From NCBI RefSeq assembly GCF_013373865.1, contig NC_050468.1, positions 23,330,774-23,394,773 on the forward strand: a stretch of DNA of 64,000 nucleotides, written 5' to 3'. Source of the DNA: Monomorium pharaonis (lineage: Eukaryota > Arthropoda > Insecta > Hymenoptera > Formicidae). The notes below the pieces were generated by a model. That model worked only from the letters and a program-made list of their open reading frames with translations, searched no databases and was not told the DNA's origin. Positions 1 through 14,400 of the stretch are shown here, in pieces. How positions within the stretch are numbered: position 1 is the stretch's first letter; every line of letters begins with the position of its first letter. The position numbers and the translations under genes are program-made.

Positions 1-778
1 TTTTTCTATCGAGTCCGTGGGGGAAAATCGGGTCAACGCAATGCTCATGCAACCGTTCCTCGCGGGTGACAAACGCGTGAAAACGACAACGGGACGCAAC
101 GAGCGGAACTGGGATATAACCGGATACGCAGGTGAAAAGTAAAAGAAAAATAAGAGGCAGAGAGAAAGAGAGAAATGGTCGCGTCGGCGCAAAAATGATC
201 GGTGAACGGAAGGCGGACAGATAGATAGATGGATAAATATAAGAGGAGAAATGGATATGTAACAGATGGAGGGTAGGAAAAGAAGAGACGAGAGGGGTGA
301 GGGGATTCTCTTTCCACGCGAATAAACGACACCGCCTGTATGCGCGGGCGCGCGGCTTTTTTGCAATTTAAAGCGCGAGTCGGTTTTCTCTTCGGTCGAA
401 TCTACTTCCGCCGGGTGACGGATACATGTGTATGTACGCGAGCGACGTTATGCTGCAACGTACGTCAATAAGCGGATAAGTGAAAAAAAAAGTTAACCCG
501 GGTCAACAAATCAGCGGGTACGTTCACCCTATCGACACCTTGCGTCACTGTTGTTCTGATCATATGCAACGTTCCTCCGCTACAACTTTTCTACAAGACA
601 AAGATAAAGTTAAAATTGAAGTTATTTCAAGAGTCAGCTCTAATTAAACGCTTTGAAGCAAGAGAATTATATGCAACATTTAAAATCAGAGTTTTACTAC
701 TAAGACACTGGAGTTAAATAAAATTCATTTAATTCAATTAATTTTTTTAAAACTCTAGCACTTTTTTAGATTAAAATA

Positions 779-991
779 CACGGAGAAAATTTTCTCTTAA
801 AATTTACCTTCAAAATTTAATAATTGTGGGATAATGTGTGAGCTCGAGAATTTTTACTATACTTTTTAATAAAATTTACTATACTTTTAATAAATTTTAC
901 TATATTTATAGTAAATTTTAACATAATAAAATTCCTCGAGATCGCACATTATCTCACAATTACCAGATTTTAAGAGAAAATTCTTTTCGTG
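779..991. mobile_element. Palindromic MITE, TA target duplication
   Basis: Ends CACGGAGAAAATTTTCTC and, inverted, CACGAAAAGAATTTTCTC, flanked by TA at 777-778 and 992-993. The arms also share TAATTGTGRGATAATGTG inverted. Non-coding, 213 bp, Tc1/mariner-like by its TA site. Confidence 0.7.
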
Positions 992-2706
992 TAGCCTTAA
1001 GTACTTTGCACATAAAATATATTTCATATTACGATAAATATTATAAAATATAGGCTGCGTGTTTTCAGAAACATCAGAGAATGTCATTTTATTGTTGTTT
1101 ATTGAATGTTAAATGTGTGTGTGTTGAACAAGAATAAAATAATACCTGAAGACAATTCGATGATATTTCTAAACTTTATGTAGGAACCTTGATGTAGGAA
1201 AGCTCTAAAGTGATTATATCGGTTAGAGAACCGAATTGTAAATAAGAGTCGGTGGAAAATTTGAGAAATTCGTGGGTCGTGTTGACGAAATTTCGCGGCC
1301 GATTCCGGCGAAAGATTGGAATATCCGCGCGCGAGAGGATTTATCGGAATTCGGGAGATTCGAAAGGGAGGGTTCCAGAATCGCTGGAATAATTGACGCC
1401 AGCCGTCGCGCCACCACCTGCAAAAGTATCAAAATGCAGAAAGGGTTCGACATCACGTAAATATGAGCGTTACGACTGCCATAAATCTTCCGGCATGAAA
1501 ATTGGCGCCGATAACGGCGCACAAAGCTCTGGCCCGCTCGTAAAAACCATGAATCAAATATCTATTTCGCGCAAAGCTTTGCCGTTGCAAATTATGCGTC
1601 ATTGTCATAATCGCGGCGAAAGAAAGGTTTCGGGAAAATTTAAACCGGTGGTCTCCTCCGACAGAGATCGAAACTGCCGCGAGCAGCACTGATCGACCAT
1701 CCAAATTTCGTAGAAGTTTTTCGAGTGCCAATTAAAAAAACTTAATCGTAAATTAATATGATATTAATATTATAATTAATTATTTATTTATTCTGTTAAA
1801 TCTTAAATTATTTAACAAATTTTATTTTTTGCTAATTTTTCGCAGAAAATTGAAAAAAAGATGCAAAAACATTTTCTACTATTGATATAGAAAGATTTTA
1901 ATATATTCTTTTCCTCTCTATGTTTCTCGTATTTTTTTTTTAATGAATAAGAACATTGATCAAGTCTCGAAACTCGCAACGATTCGACGTCCGAATTTTC
2001 GTGAAGTGCCCCATCGCAATTTTTGGAAAACCGTGTACCTTCAACCATCACCGTAACTTACCCTACGTTATTGCGCGTTTCACCGACTTGGACACATTTG
2101 AATATACTACGAGCGTGCAGAGCGCAAAAACGATCGTAAGTTTTCGCGATAGCCTACAATTACCTATCCATAATTCACGGGTCAACATCTTTCGTGCACT
2201 TTGCGTGTGCCTTATTCGGCATTGTACCTTCGTAATAAATTTACAAATTTGGTTTTGTAATCAACGCGCAATATTATACTCAACAAATTTATATTGTTTG
2301 ATTTAGTTTTCTCTCTAACTAAATGTCGAAACAATGAGATTTTTTAATTTTTTATGCAATAATAATATATCTCCTCGCCGAGAGAGAGAATAAAGTAAAA
2401 GATTATTTTAGAAATATAAATATACAGGGTGAACATATAGCTCTAGGTGTAGAAGCAATTAATTTATAGTTCTGGTTTTGATCCCGATTCTGATCCCATA
2501 CATCTTTTAGTTTATAAGAGATTGATTAAAAAGTTTTAGGTAAAGCGGGTTTTATACGATTGATAATATTGTACAAGTGTATTTCTGTGAACAATGTAAA
2601 ATAAAAAATAGATGCTTTACAAAATATTTATAGTTTAGATGATCAATAATATGCAATATTTAAATATTGTACAGTAATATTGAACGTTTCTAAGTGAGTT
2701 GATGTA

Positions 2707-2927
2707 CACACTAAGAGAAAAATATAATTAATTTGACTAAACTTTTTTTTTTTAATTGATTAAATGTCTTTAGTTGAAGAATTTATGTATTTAACTTAAA
2801 TATATAAAATACTTAAACTTTAATTCAATTATTTATATATTTAGCTGAAATACATAAATATTTACATTGAAGAAATTTAATTAAGCTGAAAAATTTAATC
2901 AAATTAACAATTTTTTTTTTATAGACG
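2707..2927. mobile_element. Palindromic MITE, copy 1 of a dispersed family
   Basis: Inverted arms share TTAATTTGACTAAA and TTGATTAAATTTCTTCA-type words. The same arms recur at 55761-55970. Flanked by TA. Non-coding. Confidence 0.6.
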
Positions 2928-3119
2928 TAACAATATCTTATTATCACAAAGTGGCAGCTATTTAATCTTAGAACGATATTGCGCATAAATAAGATGTACA
3001 ATCCCTATTTCATAGAATAGCGAAAACATGACAGCAAAATTATGTAAATGGAAAACAAAAGTACGTTAACACAAGATCTGATAGCGTTTCTACGACTGAT
3101 CATCCTTCTTTCATTGCAG

Positions 3120-3237
3120 TGTAAAAACTGAGGGGTCTGGGGCGCACGAAGGCGAGAAGAAATGAGGTGGACGTGACACAATGACATGATGAAGAGCCTG
3201 GTGGGGATCATGTGGATAGTGTTGGTGCTCATATCAG
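3120..3237 (+). CDS. nAChRalpha3: nAChR alpha exon 1: 5'UTR end plus signal peptide
   Basis: ATG at 3186 (a second ATG follows directly) opens a hydrophobic leader, MMKSLVGIMWIVLVLIS, ending at donor G|GTACGT (3237/3238), phase 1. A good acceptor (tttcattgcag, AG at 3118-3119) lies 66 bp upstream of the ATG, so the exon probably begins at 3120 and a non-coding first exon lies further upstream, inside 1-3100 or outside the window. The coding part is 3186-3237. Confidence 0.85.
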
Positions 3238-5531
3238 GTACGTATGATCAATCTAGAAATCGCATGCCCATACTAATCCGCCGATATTGATCGACGGAAA
3301 ATTTCATCTTGTCTTCTAATATACTAATTTTTCCTTTATTTTCATATAACACGATTATACATATAATACGATTATCGTTCATACTTTTCTTAAAGTCTGA
3401 ATGAATAGCATGATCAATTTTTAATTGTATCTTTGATGATTAATCGAACAAATGTGCTTTAATAGATTGAGTTCTATAACTTATAAATTGTAAGTTTGAA
3501 TTTCAAATCATGCTAGCTCTAATTTTCAAGAAAGGAGGACTTTTATTTTTTCTTATGTTTCAATTCCAGAGAGCTGAAATAATACTTTTGTTAAAATAGA
3601 AGTTTTTTTTTTAATTAATATATCTGTTTAACTTATTTGCATCTGAAGTTTTTAAATAAAAGAATATTTGATTTACTTATTTTTAAAAGTATTTGTCAGG
3701 TCGATAAATATAAAAATAAAAAAGAATAAAAAATAAGAATGACTGACTTAACACAACGGACACAAAGAATACAATATTTGCAAATTCTAATGAGAATTTG
3801 TATTGAGAGTTTTCAGAGTTAATACAAAGTAAAACATTAACTTAATTAATAAAAAAATAAATAAAATTACATTATGATAAAGTTCAAAGTTTTCGATCTA
3901 TTCTATATCCACAAGTCTTTACTATTGTAATATAAAAGATTTGAAAACGAATTTTATTTTTACTTTGCGCATAATATAAATATAATAAAAAATTCATATT
4001 AAAGCCGTTAAAAATTTAATAATCTCCATGTGAAAATAACTATACAATATTTTATCGTTAAATATTTCATGATTAATCAAAACTTTCAGAATTCTTAAGC
4101 AAATATACTTTTATATTTTATAACAAATATTTATTCTAATATTTTTAGTAGTATCTGAATATAAACTACGGACTATCTAAAATATAAAATTGAATAATGA
4201 ATACTAACTAAAGAGTAATAATAAAAAAGTGTTCAACTTTATATAAATATCAGTTTTTATAATTGGCGCAATTTTATAAAATATTTTTTTAAGGAAGATA
4301 GATTTAAGTTTAATTATTTATTTAAAATTATGTTTTACATAAAATTAAATATTTCTAAATTAATAAAAATTATTTAACATTCTTCTTTTGTATGATAGTT
4401 TTATCAACATATGTGAAGAGAGAAATATATTTTGTAGTTAATGTATGGTAAGTATTCATTTTTATGTAATTGACACAATTTTATATCATAACTTTTGCAG
4501 AAAAGATACACAGTTATCAGTTCTTTTCTATTTTCTTTCGAAGTAATTTTTTAATATATTACACTCTTTATATCGTTAATTTTTTTCTGATGCGCGTATC
4601 TTTTACATTTTTTGAAAAGATAATTTTATCGTGTTATAAAATACATGAAAACTGCGAAAGAATTGATGGACCTTATATGACACAGTATGCAACAAGGGGT
4701 TAAGTGAAGTTGTGTTCGGTACTCGTAGCGATTTTGTCGAATCTCGTCTATGGACTGAAAACGGCAACCTTTCAGAGTAGATTTCATCCTCGGGAACAAA
4801 AAGAAGCCTAAATCGGGTGAAAAGGGAGGACTAGGGAATGTGATGGTTGTTTTGTGCTTTGTAAAAAGTTAGAACAAAGAGCGACGAATGCTTCATTTGT
4901 CCAACGCTTCGGGACTTCTTTGTCATTGCTTTCCTCAAACGCTATATTACTGTCAAATAAGAGTCTTTATATTGATCGTTTTACCATGTAAAAAGAAAAA
5001 TAAGGAAATAAAAAATCCAAAAGTCCGCAACGAGCACCGAACACAGTTTCACTTAACCGCTATAAATTATAAACTAAGCGACATAGAGCGATGTTACAAA
5101 TGACGTATTAATGCTAAGGGATCCCATTAAGCAGTACTATTAGCGAAATAGCACGTATAGGTCATGTTGACGCGCTATTTCAAAAGTTTCGTTAGTTCTT
5201 GAACAGATAACGTATATGTTCGGAAACAGTTAACCATATTACGATAGATAGGACATAGAGTCACGCAATTTACATGTTGTTTATTCGTTCGACTTCTCTT
5301 TCTGATAAATAAAAAAATTTTAATAAATAAAAATATCTTTTTCATTGATATTTTTTGCGAGAAAAACACGCGCGAAAATGCAAAATGCATACAGGCGAAT
5401 ATTACTCTTGCGTGCATACGCGAGCAACGACTGTAAAATGTTCACGTGGACACGAAATCTACTCAACGCTCGTAAAGCGTTTTCCATGTCCCGCGAGTGT
5501 GTTGCGGGCCCGGCGTCACTCTAATCCACAC

Positions 5532-5629
<98 letters not shown>

Positions 5630-8600
5630 GTTACACACGTGTCGCGTATATACCTGTAGTCTGTGAGATGCGTACATTATTACGGTTTTGTGAGTGTAGA
5701 CACACACACACACACACACACACACTGATCGTTCGCGTTTACGATTGCATTTCTCCGTATTGTTCTTGCACATCTGTGTGCGCGGAGTGTATTCGCGAGA
5801 GTCATAACATCATCATTTTGTCTCTTCTTTTTTTTATTAGGAAAAGACGTGAGTGAGTATACAATTGAACGGAGCAAATGACGCGATTATAAAACGCGAT
5901 TGTAAGACCTTGAAGTGCAATCCTTAAAATTAAATATCGATTCACATATACATATAATTACGCGTTTTTGTTCGGTATGAATTGTGATATTTATGGAATA
6001 AATGATATTTTGTTAATGTTAGAAGTACTAGATGAATTTTCACTCAAGTTCTCTAAGTCTAAAACTTACAGTTTTTTAAACAAAAATTTTGATAGTTAAA
6101 AGTAATAAGTATATTTAATGAAATTAAATATTATTTTAATCTAAAAAAATTTTTATAACAGAATAGTTCAATATTTAATAAGACTCGTTTAACGTTAAAA
6201 TAATTAATTAGTTTAATTATTCTAACATTTTGCAATCTATGTAGAAAAAATCTAAAAAATGTAAAAAATTTCAAATTCGAGTAGAAGTGTTATTTTTCGT
6301 AATAAATTCTTTGCAGTATTTTAAGATGCTCATGAAAACATCAATATTATTAGATTGCTTGTCGATTTCATTTATGATATTACATAATTCGATTTTAAAG
6401 ATGTTTCAAAGTTTTATGTTTCGAAACCGACATATGCGGCACACAGCTTTTATATGAGCTAGAGATTGTAAAAATTTACATAAAAATTATTATTATGCGC
6501 TAAGACCGATATTGACTTTCTTCTATTTATGTTTAAAAAAAATTGTTAATTATGTGCATGAATTTTTATCAAGAATAGATTAACGCCAGAATAATATAAA
6601 TAACATTCTAGAATCCACAAGATGCCACAAAACACATTTTATTTTCTTAATGTTTAATATTTTCTTCAGATACTGTTTTCTTTTAACAGTTGAATGATTT
6701 CTGTTCAGATATCTTTTCTGTGCAAGTTATTCATTTTTTATAACTTTGAATACAATGATTCAAACAATATAATAATATAAAAAATTTGAACAGAATAGCA
6801 TTAATTGTAATTCAAATTACAGATGAATTTTTTATATTTACTCACCTCGTATACATCTCCGAAATATATCTGTTCAGTTTAATTTTTAAATACGAATAAA
6901 ACATACGTGCGACATGTACAGCATTAAAATGTATTAAATTAAAAATGTGTGAAATCAATAAATTGTAAAAACATAAATATATAAATCGGAAACAGTCGCA
7001 AAATTTTAATGCCGTTGAAGTTAAATCACTATAAAAGGATTCACTGTAATAAAAGTTTAAAAAATTTGACAAGTCTTTTCCAATTACATTTGCCACACGC
7101 GTATGTCAGTTTTAGTGATTTCTCTATACCAGTATCATATTGAATATTACTCTCCTATATCATATTGAATATTACTCCAATATTTCAGGCGCTTAAATTA
7201 GAATAAACACAAGAATACAGTAAGGTCTCGAATTGCGAAACATCGTTATTGACATTCTCGCAGGCAACTTTGGTCCTTCGTCCCGCGGCTATGATCTTTC
7301 CGGCTAGTCTTGAATCCAATTTCCCGAGGACCGTCTCCCGATATACGAACCGGAATGAACCCCCTGGCTCAGTTTCAAAATTTAAATCACTGGCGACATT
7401 GCATCACGCACGCGTTAGTCGGGGACAGGGAAAAGCTCGTAAAACGACAATAAAATGACGTGCGAGCATAATAAATAATATAATAGCGAGCCGAATCCAT
7501 CGGCGACTCTGTCGTAATGACGAAATATCGACACGTATTCGTGCCTTGTCGAACAATCGGAAGTTTTTGTCATCTCCGTATATTCGTATAATCGGCACCA
7601 ATTTGTCGTTGAAAAATGAAATTTCCTCAATTCACGCAAATGGATATAGAATTCGCAACATATTCTATACAAAATGAATCGGTAATTTGATAGATAATAT
7701 GCGGAAAAAGTTTATAACGAAGAAATATTACACTTTTCGTTTAATTTAACAATGCAGTTTCTGATGTGATCCTTAATTGCAGACTGAAGAGGGGAACGTA
7801 TCGTATTAAAATGTTCAGAGCATTTATTATATGGAACAGTTTGGAATGGATTTTAATCGGAATTATTCCGTTGTTTCTAGGAAATACAATAGAAATGTAG
7901 GGAAGAATTGAACAATTCCTATCGGATTCCATCATGAAAAACAGTTTTATGATATCCAGTTATTTCTACAGTGAGATTCAAATCACTCTGAAAATTTAAA
8001 AATTATTTTCAAAATTAATTATCTGCCACACAATGGCATCGTCTGAATGAAATGGTTATGTCGATTCACATCAGAAACATTATTGGATCTTAAAGATATG
8101 TTAAATCACTGGAAAAGAATTTTCGCATAATTTTTTTATTTTATAAATTTTTTTTGAATGATCTTTACTTTAGTCATCATTTCTTCTTTTCTTTCTAATA
8201 TTTACTTTTAATATTACGTTATTTAACAATATTTCCTATACAGAGAAGCATTTCTATGAAGCTTTTTTTAATTTTTTAAAATTTCTTTTTCTAGAAGAAT
8301 AATTATGAATGTTTTCCAAAATAAACAGAAGTCTGCTCGATGAAGAAATAACTTCGAGACGAAATAATTATTAAAAGAATTTTATACGGGGGATGTTCTT
8401 TCGTCCTACGCATACATTATCGCGATGCTTAGCGAAACGTAGCTTCTCAGGCCGCGCTTTGTGGTTCCGATATTAATGGCGATTTGCAGACGTAGCACGC
8501 AGATCCAGAAGGCTCAACGTTTTACTTTGAAATTGCAAATAAGTGGAGAACGGTTCGGACGGCGCGGTGGCGGGTATATCTGCTGGGTTCGTATCTTCCG

Positions 8601-11368
8601 GCCTATGTGTTGGTCTTTATAATGACAACACTTTATGCGCTACCGTACGGCAAAGGGTTAAATATGCGCAAAGCGAAATATACACGGTACGCTCACACGG
8701 GCACGGATAATGGGAAAACTACGGAGCGGAATTACCGAGCTGTCCTGTTACGTAGGTAAACTATCCACGGCTGTCTCCATTCCTTTGATATCTGCCCTCT
8801 GGGCGAAATATTTCCCGCTTTTCCGTCCCCCGTGTCCTTTCGGACTCCCTTGTTTTCGCTTCGTTTATCGGCCGTTCGTCGCGATATTAGCCCTAAGTCT
8901 CACACACATAACGAAAAGTCACATTAAAATAGATAAATAAAATCGCGATAGATTATAAGTGGAATAAAAAATGTATTTAAATTAATTAAAGTTAAATTGA
9001 TAAGTTAAAAATAAACTATTATTAAAATAAACGAACGAGAGAGTTGTTAACACATTAGTAAAACTTTACATTTGTACAGATAATTAAAAACGTCAAACGT
9101 TTCGATTTTACAAATCCTCTTCAGCCGCCAATGTCATACAAATAAACGTGATACATTAACTTGTCGTGTCGTATCTTAATGTCGCAGTTCTAGAAAACTA
9201 TATTTTCCGAAGTCAATTGTCAATGAACCTGTGTGTCTGTCAATATGTAAAATTACATCCACAATTGACTCTTTCTTTTTCTTGCGAAAATTAATTAAGT
9301 CCGAAAATTAATTAAGTATTTGTGAGTTGTATTGGCGAACCTGAAAGGACTTTGTAAAATCGAAACGTTTCGAGTTTTTTTTTATTTGCACAAATATTAT
9401 ATAAAATATATTAATTTCAACATCCTTCGCGCTTGTTTATTTCGACCTGACCGTAACTTACACGTATTGTTATTTTAATACGAGCTAATTTACACGATTT
9501 AAACTATCTTCAAACTCATATTGCGATAATTTATACCATGATGATATGCCATTGTGCGATGTAGCACATAAGTTGGACATTACATTCGATTCAGCTGTCC
9601 GCTGTTAATCTAACTTTAACCCCCGCTATATAAAGACAATGAGCATTGTAATATGGTGGAAATTTAGTTCAGCGCGATAAGTTTCCCCCTTTTAGACTGA
9701 CGATTTCAGAACACGCTTTTCCCCTATATTTCCAGGATGCTCAGGAAATCCAGACGCGAAGCGATTATACGACGATCTCTTGTCGAATTACAACAAGCTG
9801 GTTCGTCCAGTGGTCAACGTCACAGACGCCCTCACCGTTAAAATAAAACTCAAGCTCTCGCAGCTCATCGATGTGGTAAGCAATAGTATCCACGCGGCCA
9901 CATCACTCGTACAACAACGTTGAGAGGAGGCAAGCGAGAATTACAGATTCAAATAATAATATATTAAATGTCTTCGTATGTTAATATTTCAGTATTGTAT
10001 TCCGAAACATTATTGTTAACGATGTCTGGGGGCGAATTTCAGCCACGTACTTTGTACTGTAAATGATAAAAATTGTTGTAGCAGATGCCGCTAACGCGTG
10101 TGCATATTCGTAAATATCCGCTTTTTTTTTTTTTAATCATCTCGCGAGAGCATGAGATATGCCGACTCGTAACAGAATGTTGCGATATATTTTCAGAGCA
10201 GAGGAGAGAGCGATGTATTCTCACAAAATTATTCTCTTGCAGAATTTGAAGAATCAGATCATGACGACGAACCTCTGGGTCGAGCAGGTAATATATCCTA
10301 AAAGATCACGTAGGGATTAAAGAAGAGGAAACTCGAAGGGGGAGGGAGATTATGAGATATTTTGAACGCATAAATGTAATATTGATCGTCATTGGAGTTT
10401 AACCCTTGTGACAAATCGTAGCAATTTTCGATTATGTAAGTCCGCCGCGAGGTCCGCTGAAGCTTTCATGGTTGATCGTCGTTGTCGTCGTCGTCGTCCA
10501 CGTGGAAGGTAAACGGCCTGTCGATGACACGTTATGCACGTGTTACATATGCGAGAGCGCCCGCGCGGATTTTCGTACGCAGAAACGAAGAATCGGACAG
10601 AAGCTTCCGCCCGGGAAAGCCAGAAAATAACTCCGGTGAACCGTGCAACCCACTTTCAAATGCTGGATTACGTAAGATAGATAGATTTGCCCTATGTGCG
10701 GGGCCGTTTTTCCGTTCTGGGATATATAGCGAGCACGAAATAGATTCGTGCAATAAATACGCGACTCGCGACGGGTCATTAAAGAACAGGTACCTCATGA
10801 CACGATTTACAAGGTTTACCGCTTGATAAATCCTTTAAAGTCTCTTGCTATGAGATCAACAAGGATAAATAAAAATATACTTGTGTAATTTATAATATTA
10901 TTATATATCGATTGTTCCGATTTCAGAGAAACGATAAGAGATTTCTGTACTTTCCCTCGGTACTTATTTTGACTTCGTTTGCATTAACTTTCCTGTAAGC
11001 GCGTTCTACTTTTTGTTATCGCATTTCTCTTGTCGAATATTTGTACATATCGAAAGTTTTAATTATTGTTATTCCATCGTTGAAAACAATCAAAAAATAA
11101 AATGGAATGGTTGACGAGATCGGTAATAGAAATCAAATCAGAATAAATTGAAATTCATACCAAAGCTTGAGAAATGATTGAAATGTATGTATTTCATTAC
11201 ATATTTTGATTTTTCCTGACTTTATTTCAAGAACACGTTGGCATTTACACGCTTTATTTGTTTCATTAAATGTTTATTCAAATTATTAAAAGGGTATTCT
11301 CGCTTTTAGGTTTGGTAAAATTGATTTATTATTTTTAGCTACCTTTTAATAGTTTAAACCTTGACAGG

Positions 11369-11413
<45 letters not shown>

Positions 11414-14400
11414 AGAAAAAATCAAAGATAAGAAATATTTTTGCAAAATGTTTTACATGGGGCATAAAATGTGTTTATTAACATAAACTGTTTGCAAAAT
11501 TTTAAACGTATTTTTCTCGAAACAATATTTTCCAAAATTGTTCTTGCCTATATTTATTCTTCGATATTTAAATATTCTTTGCAAATTTTTTGAAAAAATT
11601 GATATTTGGTTTTTTACGTTTTTTTAATTTGTAAAGAATATCTAAATATCAAAGAATAAAAGTATAAAGTTTCAAACTTATAGTTATTATTATTTTTTAA
11701 TGAGTATAAAAATGTGTGATACCGAAAGCGAGAAAATATCTCTTTATAAGATAAAAAAATAATTACAATTAAATTGTGTTTATTAAAATATTAATAAACA
11801 CAATTAAATTAAAAAGGAAAGAAGTAACATAATTATGTGGATTTTATCATGTCGACGAAACTGAATTTCGTTTGTACAGTTAAACAATTAAATTTCTCGA
11901 ATTGGGGATTCACGTATCACATATTTGGACATTTATATACATTTGGTTTATTATACGTCGTTCGTGGAAACTCCATCGGCGTGAAAGGACACCAAATATT
12001 AATGTTACATGGTAACATCGTCGTTCGAGCGCATCGTCGGGCACATGTTAGCGCACATAGTTCGGAGAGTAACGAACGAACGCCATGCCATCCCAAAGTT
12101 CGAAATATCCGCCACATCACGCATCAATGTTATCGCAAAGTTCGTGCACGAAAATGTTAATCTCACCGCGATTTACTGACGGGATTAATCGATTCGTGCC
12201 AGCACAAGTCTACCGAAAATATATCTGCGCTACGAGTAAATTATCCGCCGATATTTTAAATTAAATTCTTTAAATGCTGTTTTATGATAAGTGTAATTTC
12301 TGTAATATGTTATGTTAACGTGACAACATTATCTCCACAGATTAGCACAAAATAATTATCCCACAGTGACTGAACATGATTCCTATACTCGGACACTCAT
12401 ACTTAACTTAATTTTAAATGTATTTTTTAATAAAATTAAAATTTTATTGTAATTTTTTAAGTATTTTAAATATTTTTAAATATTTAATGATATTTATAAT
12501 ATAGATTGTTTTAAATATTATAAAAATTAACATTAGAAAAAGTAAATTTCTTATATAATTATGTTAGAGTTTATATTAAATTCTTAAATATTTTTAAGAA
12601 ACATATATTGTTAAAACAATATTTTTTATATTTATTTTACAAACAATATAAGATCGATCTTTTAATACATTAAAAACAATCATTTTAGATTGTACTAATA
12701 TCAATTGGTTTATGTAGATCCTTTATAAGTATTTATTATTCTTGAAATAATTTAATATTATTTCAGATATTTGTATATTAATAATGTTATATATATTGTT
12801 TTACATTTTAGTTAATTATATAATAAAATTATTTTATATCGTGAATTTAAACAAAAATTTAGCAATATCAGTTTTATATAATTACATGTCCGGTTGCTAG
12901 AACATTTACCTTACTAAAATTTAGTGAAACGTATCGTGTCACGTATCAGTTTGCATTACATTTGAATTGCATTAAAATCGACATTGCAACTGAGATATTT
13001 AATTACTACCTGAAAAGTTATACGTTGAAAAGTCCAATGGGAGATCAATTGAAAATACGTTGCAAACAAATATTTCTGGTTAGTGATTAAATTTAATTCT
13101 CTGCTTTATCCCATGTTGGAGTTGCAATAGATTACATGGATTACGCTATTTCGCGATGAATATTTAATAAATTACCTCGCAGAGTGTACACTACTCGCTA
13201 TTTAACTAAGCGTTACCTTTGGTTCGGTTAAACAAGGCTGAATTTCGCAGAATGTAGTCATGTCCTGCTGTATGCCAGCATAATATTCTATCTGGCAAAC
13301 ATAGCGACGCGTAAACGAAGAGAGACTTCGGCTACAAGCTAATATTCAACATTCCCTACGCATAAAGGTTGTGTCCACGCCCGAAGGAAGCGCATTTCCA
13401 GCGGGAACGGTGCTCCATCGTTCGCAAAACACGCTTCGTTGACATGAGTAGACAGTTGATAATATAAAAGCAGTATGAAAGCATTTGGGTTTTTAATAAG
13501 ACTAATTTAATTTTAAATTGCTTGTAATTGATTTATTCGAAAGTTTACAAGCAACCAGAATAAATAAGCGAGATTTATTAATTTCTTAAATTTTGGGGGG
13601 ACATTTTTTTCAATGAAAAACGTCGATAGTTTTTGATACATATATTAGTTGAAAATAAAATCGTTGTTTGATGTTATTTATATTATTGGTTACAAATTAA
13701 GAACAATATTACATTTAATTTTTAATTAATTTTTTGTGGATCTTTTTTATTCTAACAGGATTTTAAATTGAAACATAATTCCAAAGACTTTTAAGACATT
13801 GTAATTTTTAAAGTTTCAGAAAATTGCGATAACTTTCTCTCGGCATTTTTATTCAGAAAAAATTGTCTCCAAATTTGCGTCCAAAAATTTATCATGAAAA
13901 TTTAGTTCATCTCTTAACTTAAGATACTTTTTATAAAAAATGGATACCGTGTCGACGAAAACGTTCGATTATAAATATTTTTGATATGCAATGCGTCGCT
14001 CTACAATGTCAATTCTTATACGTATTTTTTAATCTTATTATGAAATTCTGAGAAAAGTTTGAAGAAAGCTTTCTATCGTGCAGAAAATCAACGACATAGA
14101 AAATTTTCAATAAAACAATTTTAACCGAGCAGGATGAACGTACAAGGAGAAGAAGTTCGTTGCACCGTATGCAAATCTGCCGCGTTTCAGCCTTGCAACT
14201 CTCAATGAGGAAAGTTACAAAATATTGCCTCTGTGCACGGTTTGGTGCCCGTGAAGTATAACTTCAGCATAATCTCCCGATCCTTTGTTGCTTCCCATTT
14301 TAAATACATGTATTAGAATGTGATAGATAAATTTATTGAGCGCTTGCTACAAGTTTTAAGGAAAAACGTTTATACCGCGATCATTTATGGTAGTGACACA

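Larger units (their letters stand above)
1..3119. other. Upstream flank of the receptor gene; no coding exon seen
   Basis: Positions 1-560 and 1250-1730 are notably more GC-rich than the surroundings and may hold a promoter or the non-coding first exon implied by the acceptor at 3119. I cannot fix a transcription start. Two palindromic MITEs lie at 779-991 and 2707-2927. Confidence 0.35.
3238..9735 (+). other. Receptor intron 1 (6.5 kb)
   Basis: Mostly AT-rich with no supportable exon. It holds the (AC)n tracts at 5533-5626 and 5700-5725, GC-richer patches at 7200-7620 and 8400-8900 that could be regulatory, and an inverted pair of hammerhead-like motifs at 9091-9124 and 9341-9374. Confidence 0.7.

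Noticed and set aside
2423..2450. TACAGGGTGAACA as a transposon end
   Set aside because: No inverted partner or target duplication found nearby.
5355..5856. Open frames on both strands across the AC repeat
   Set aside because: They consist largely of the translated dinucleotide repeat; no start, splice or domain support.
10482..10826. Overlapping frames of about 80-114 codons on both strands
   Set aside because: GC-rich intronic patch; no homology recognised, and it lies inside receptor intron 3.
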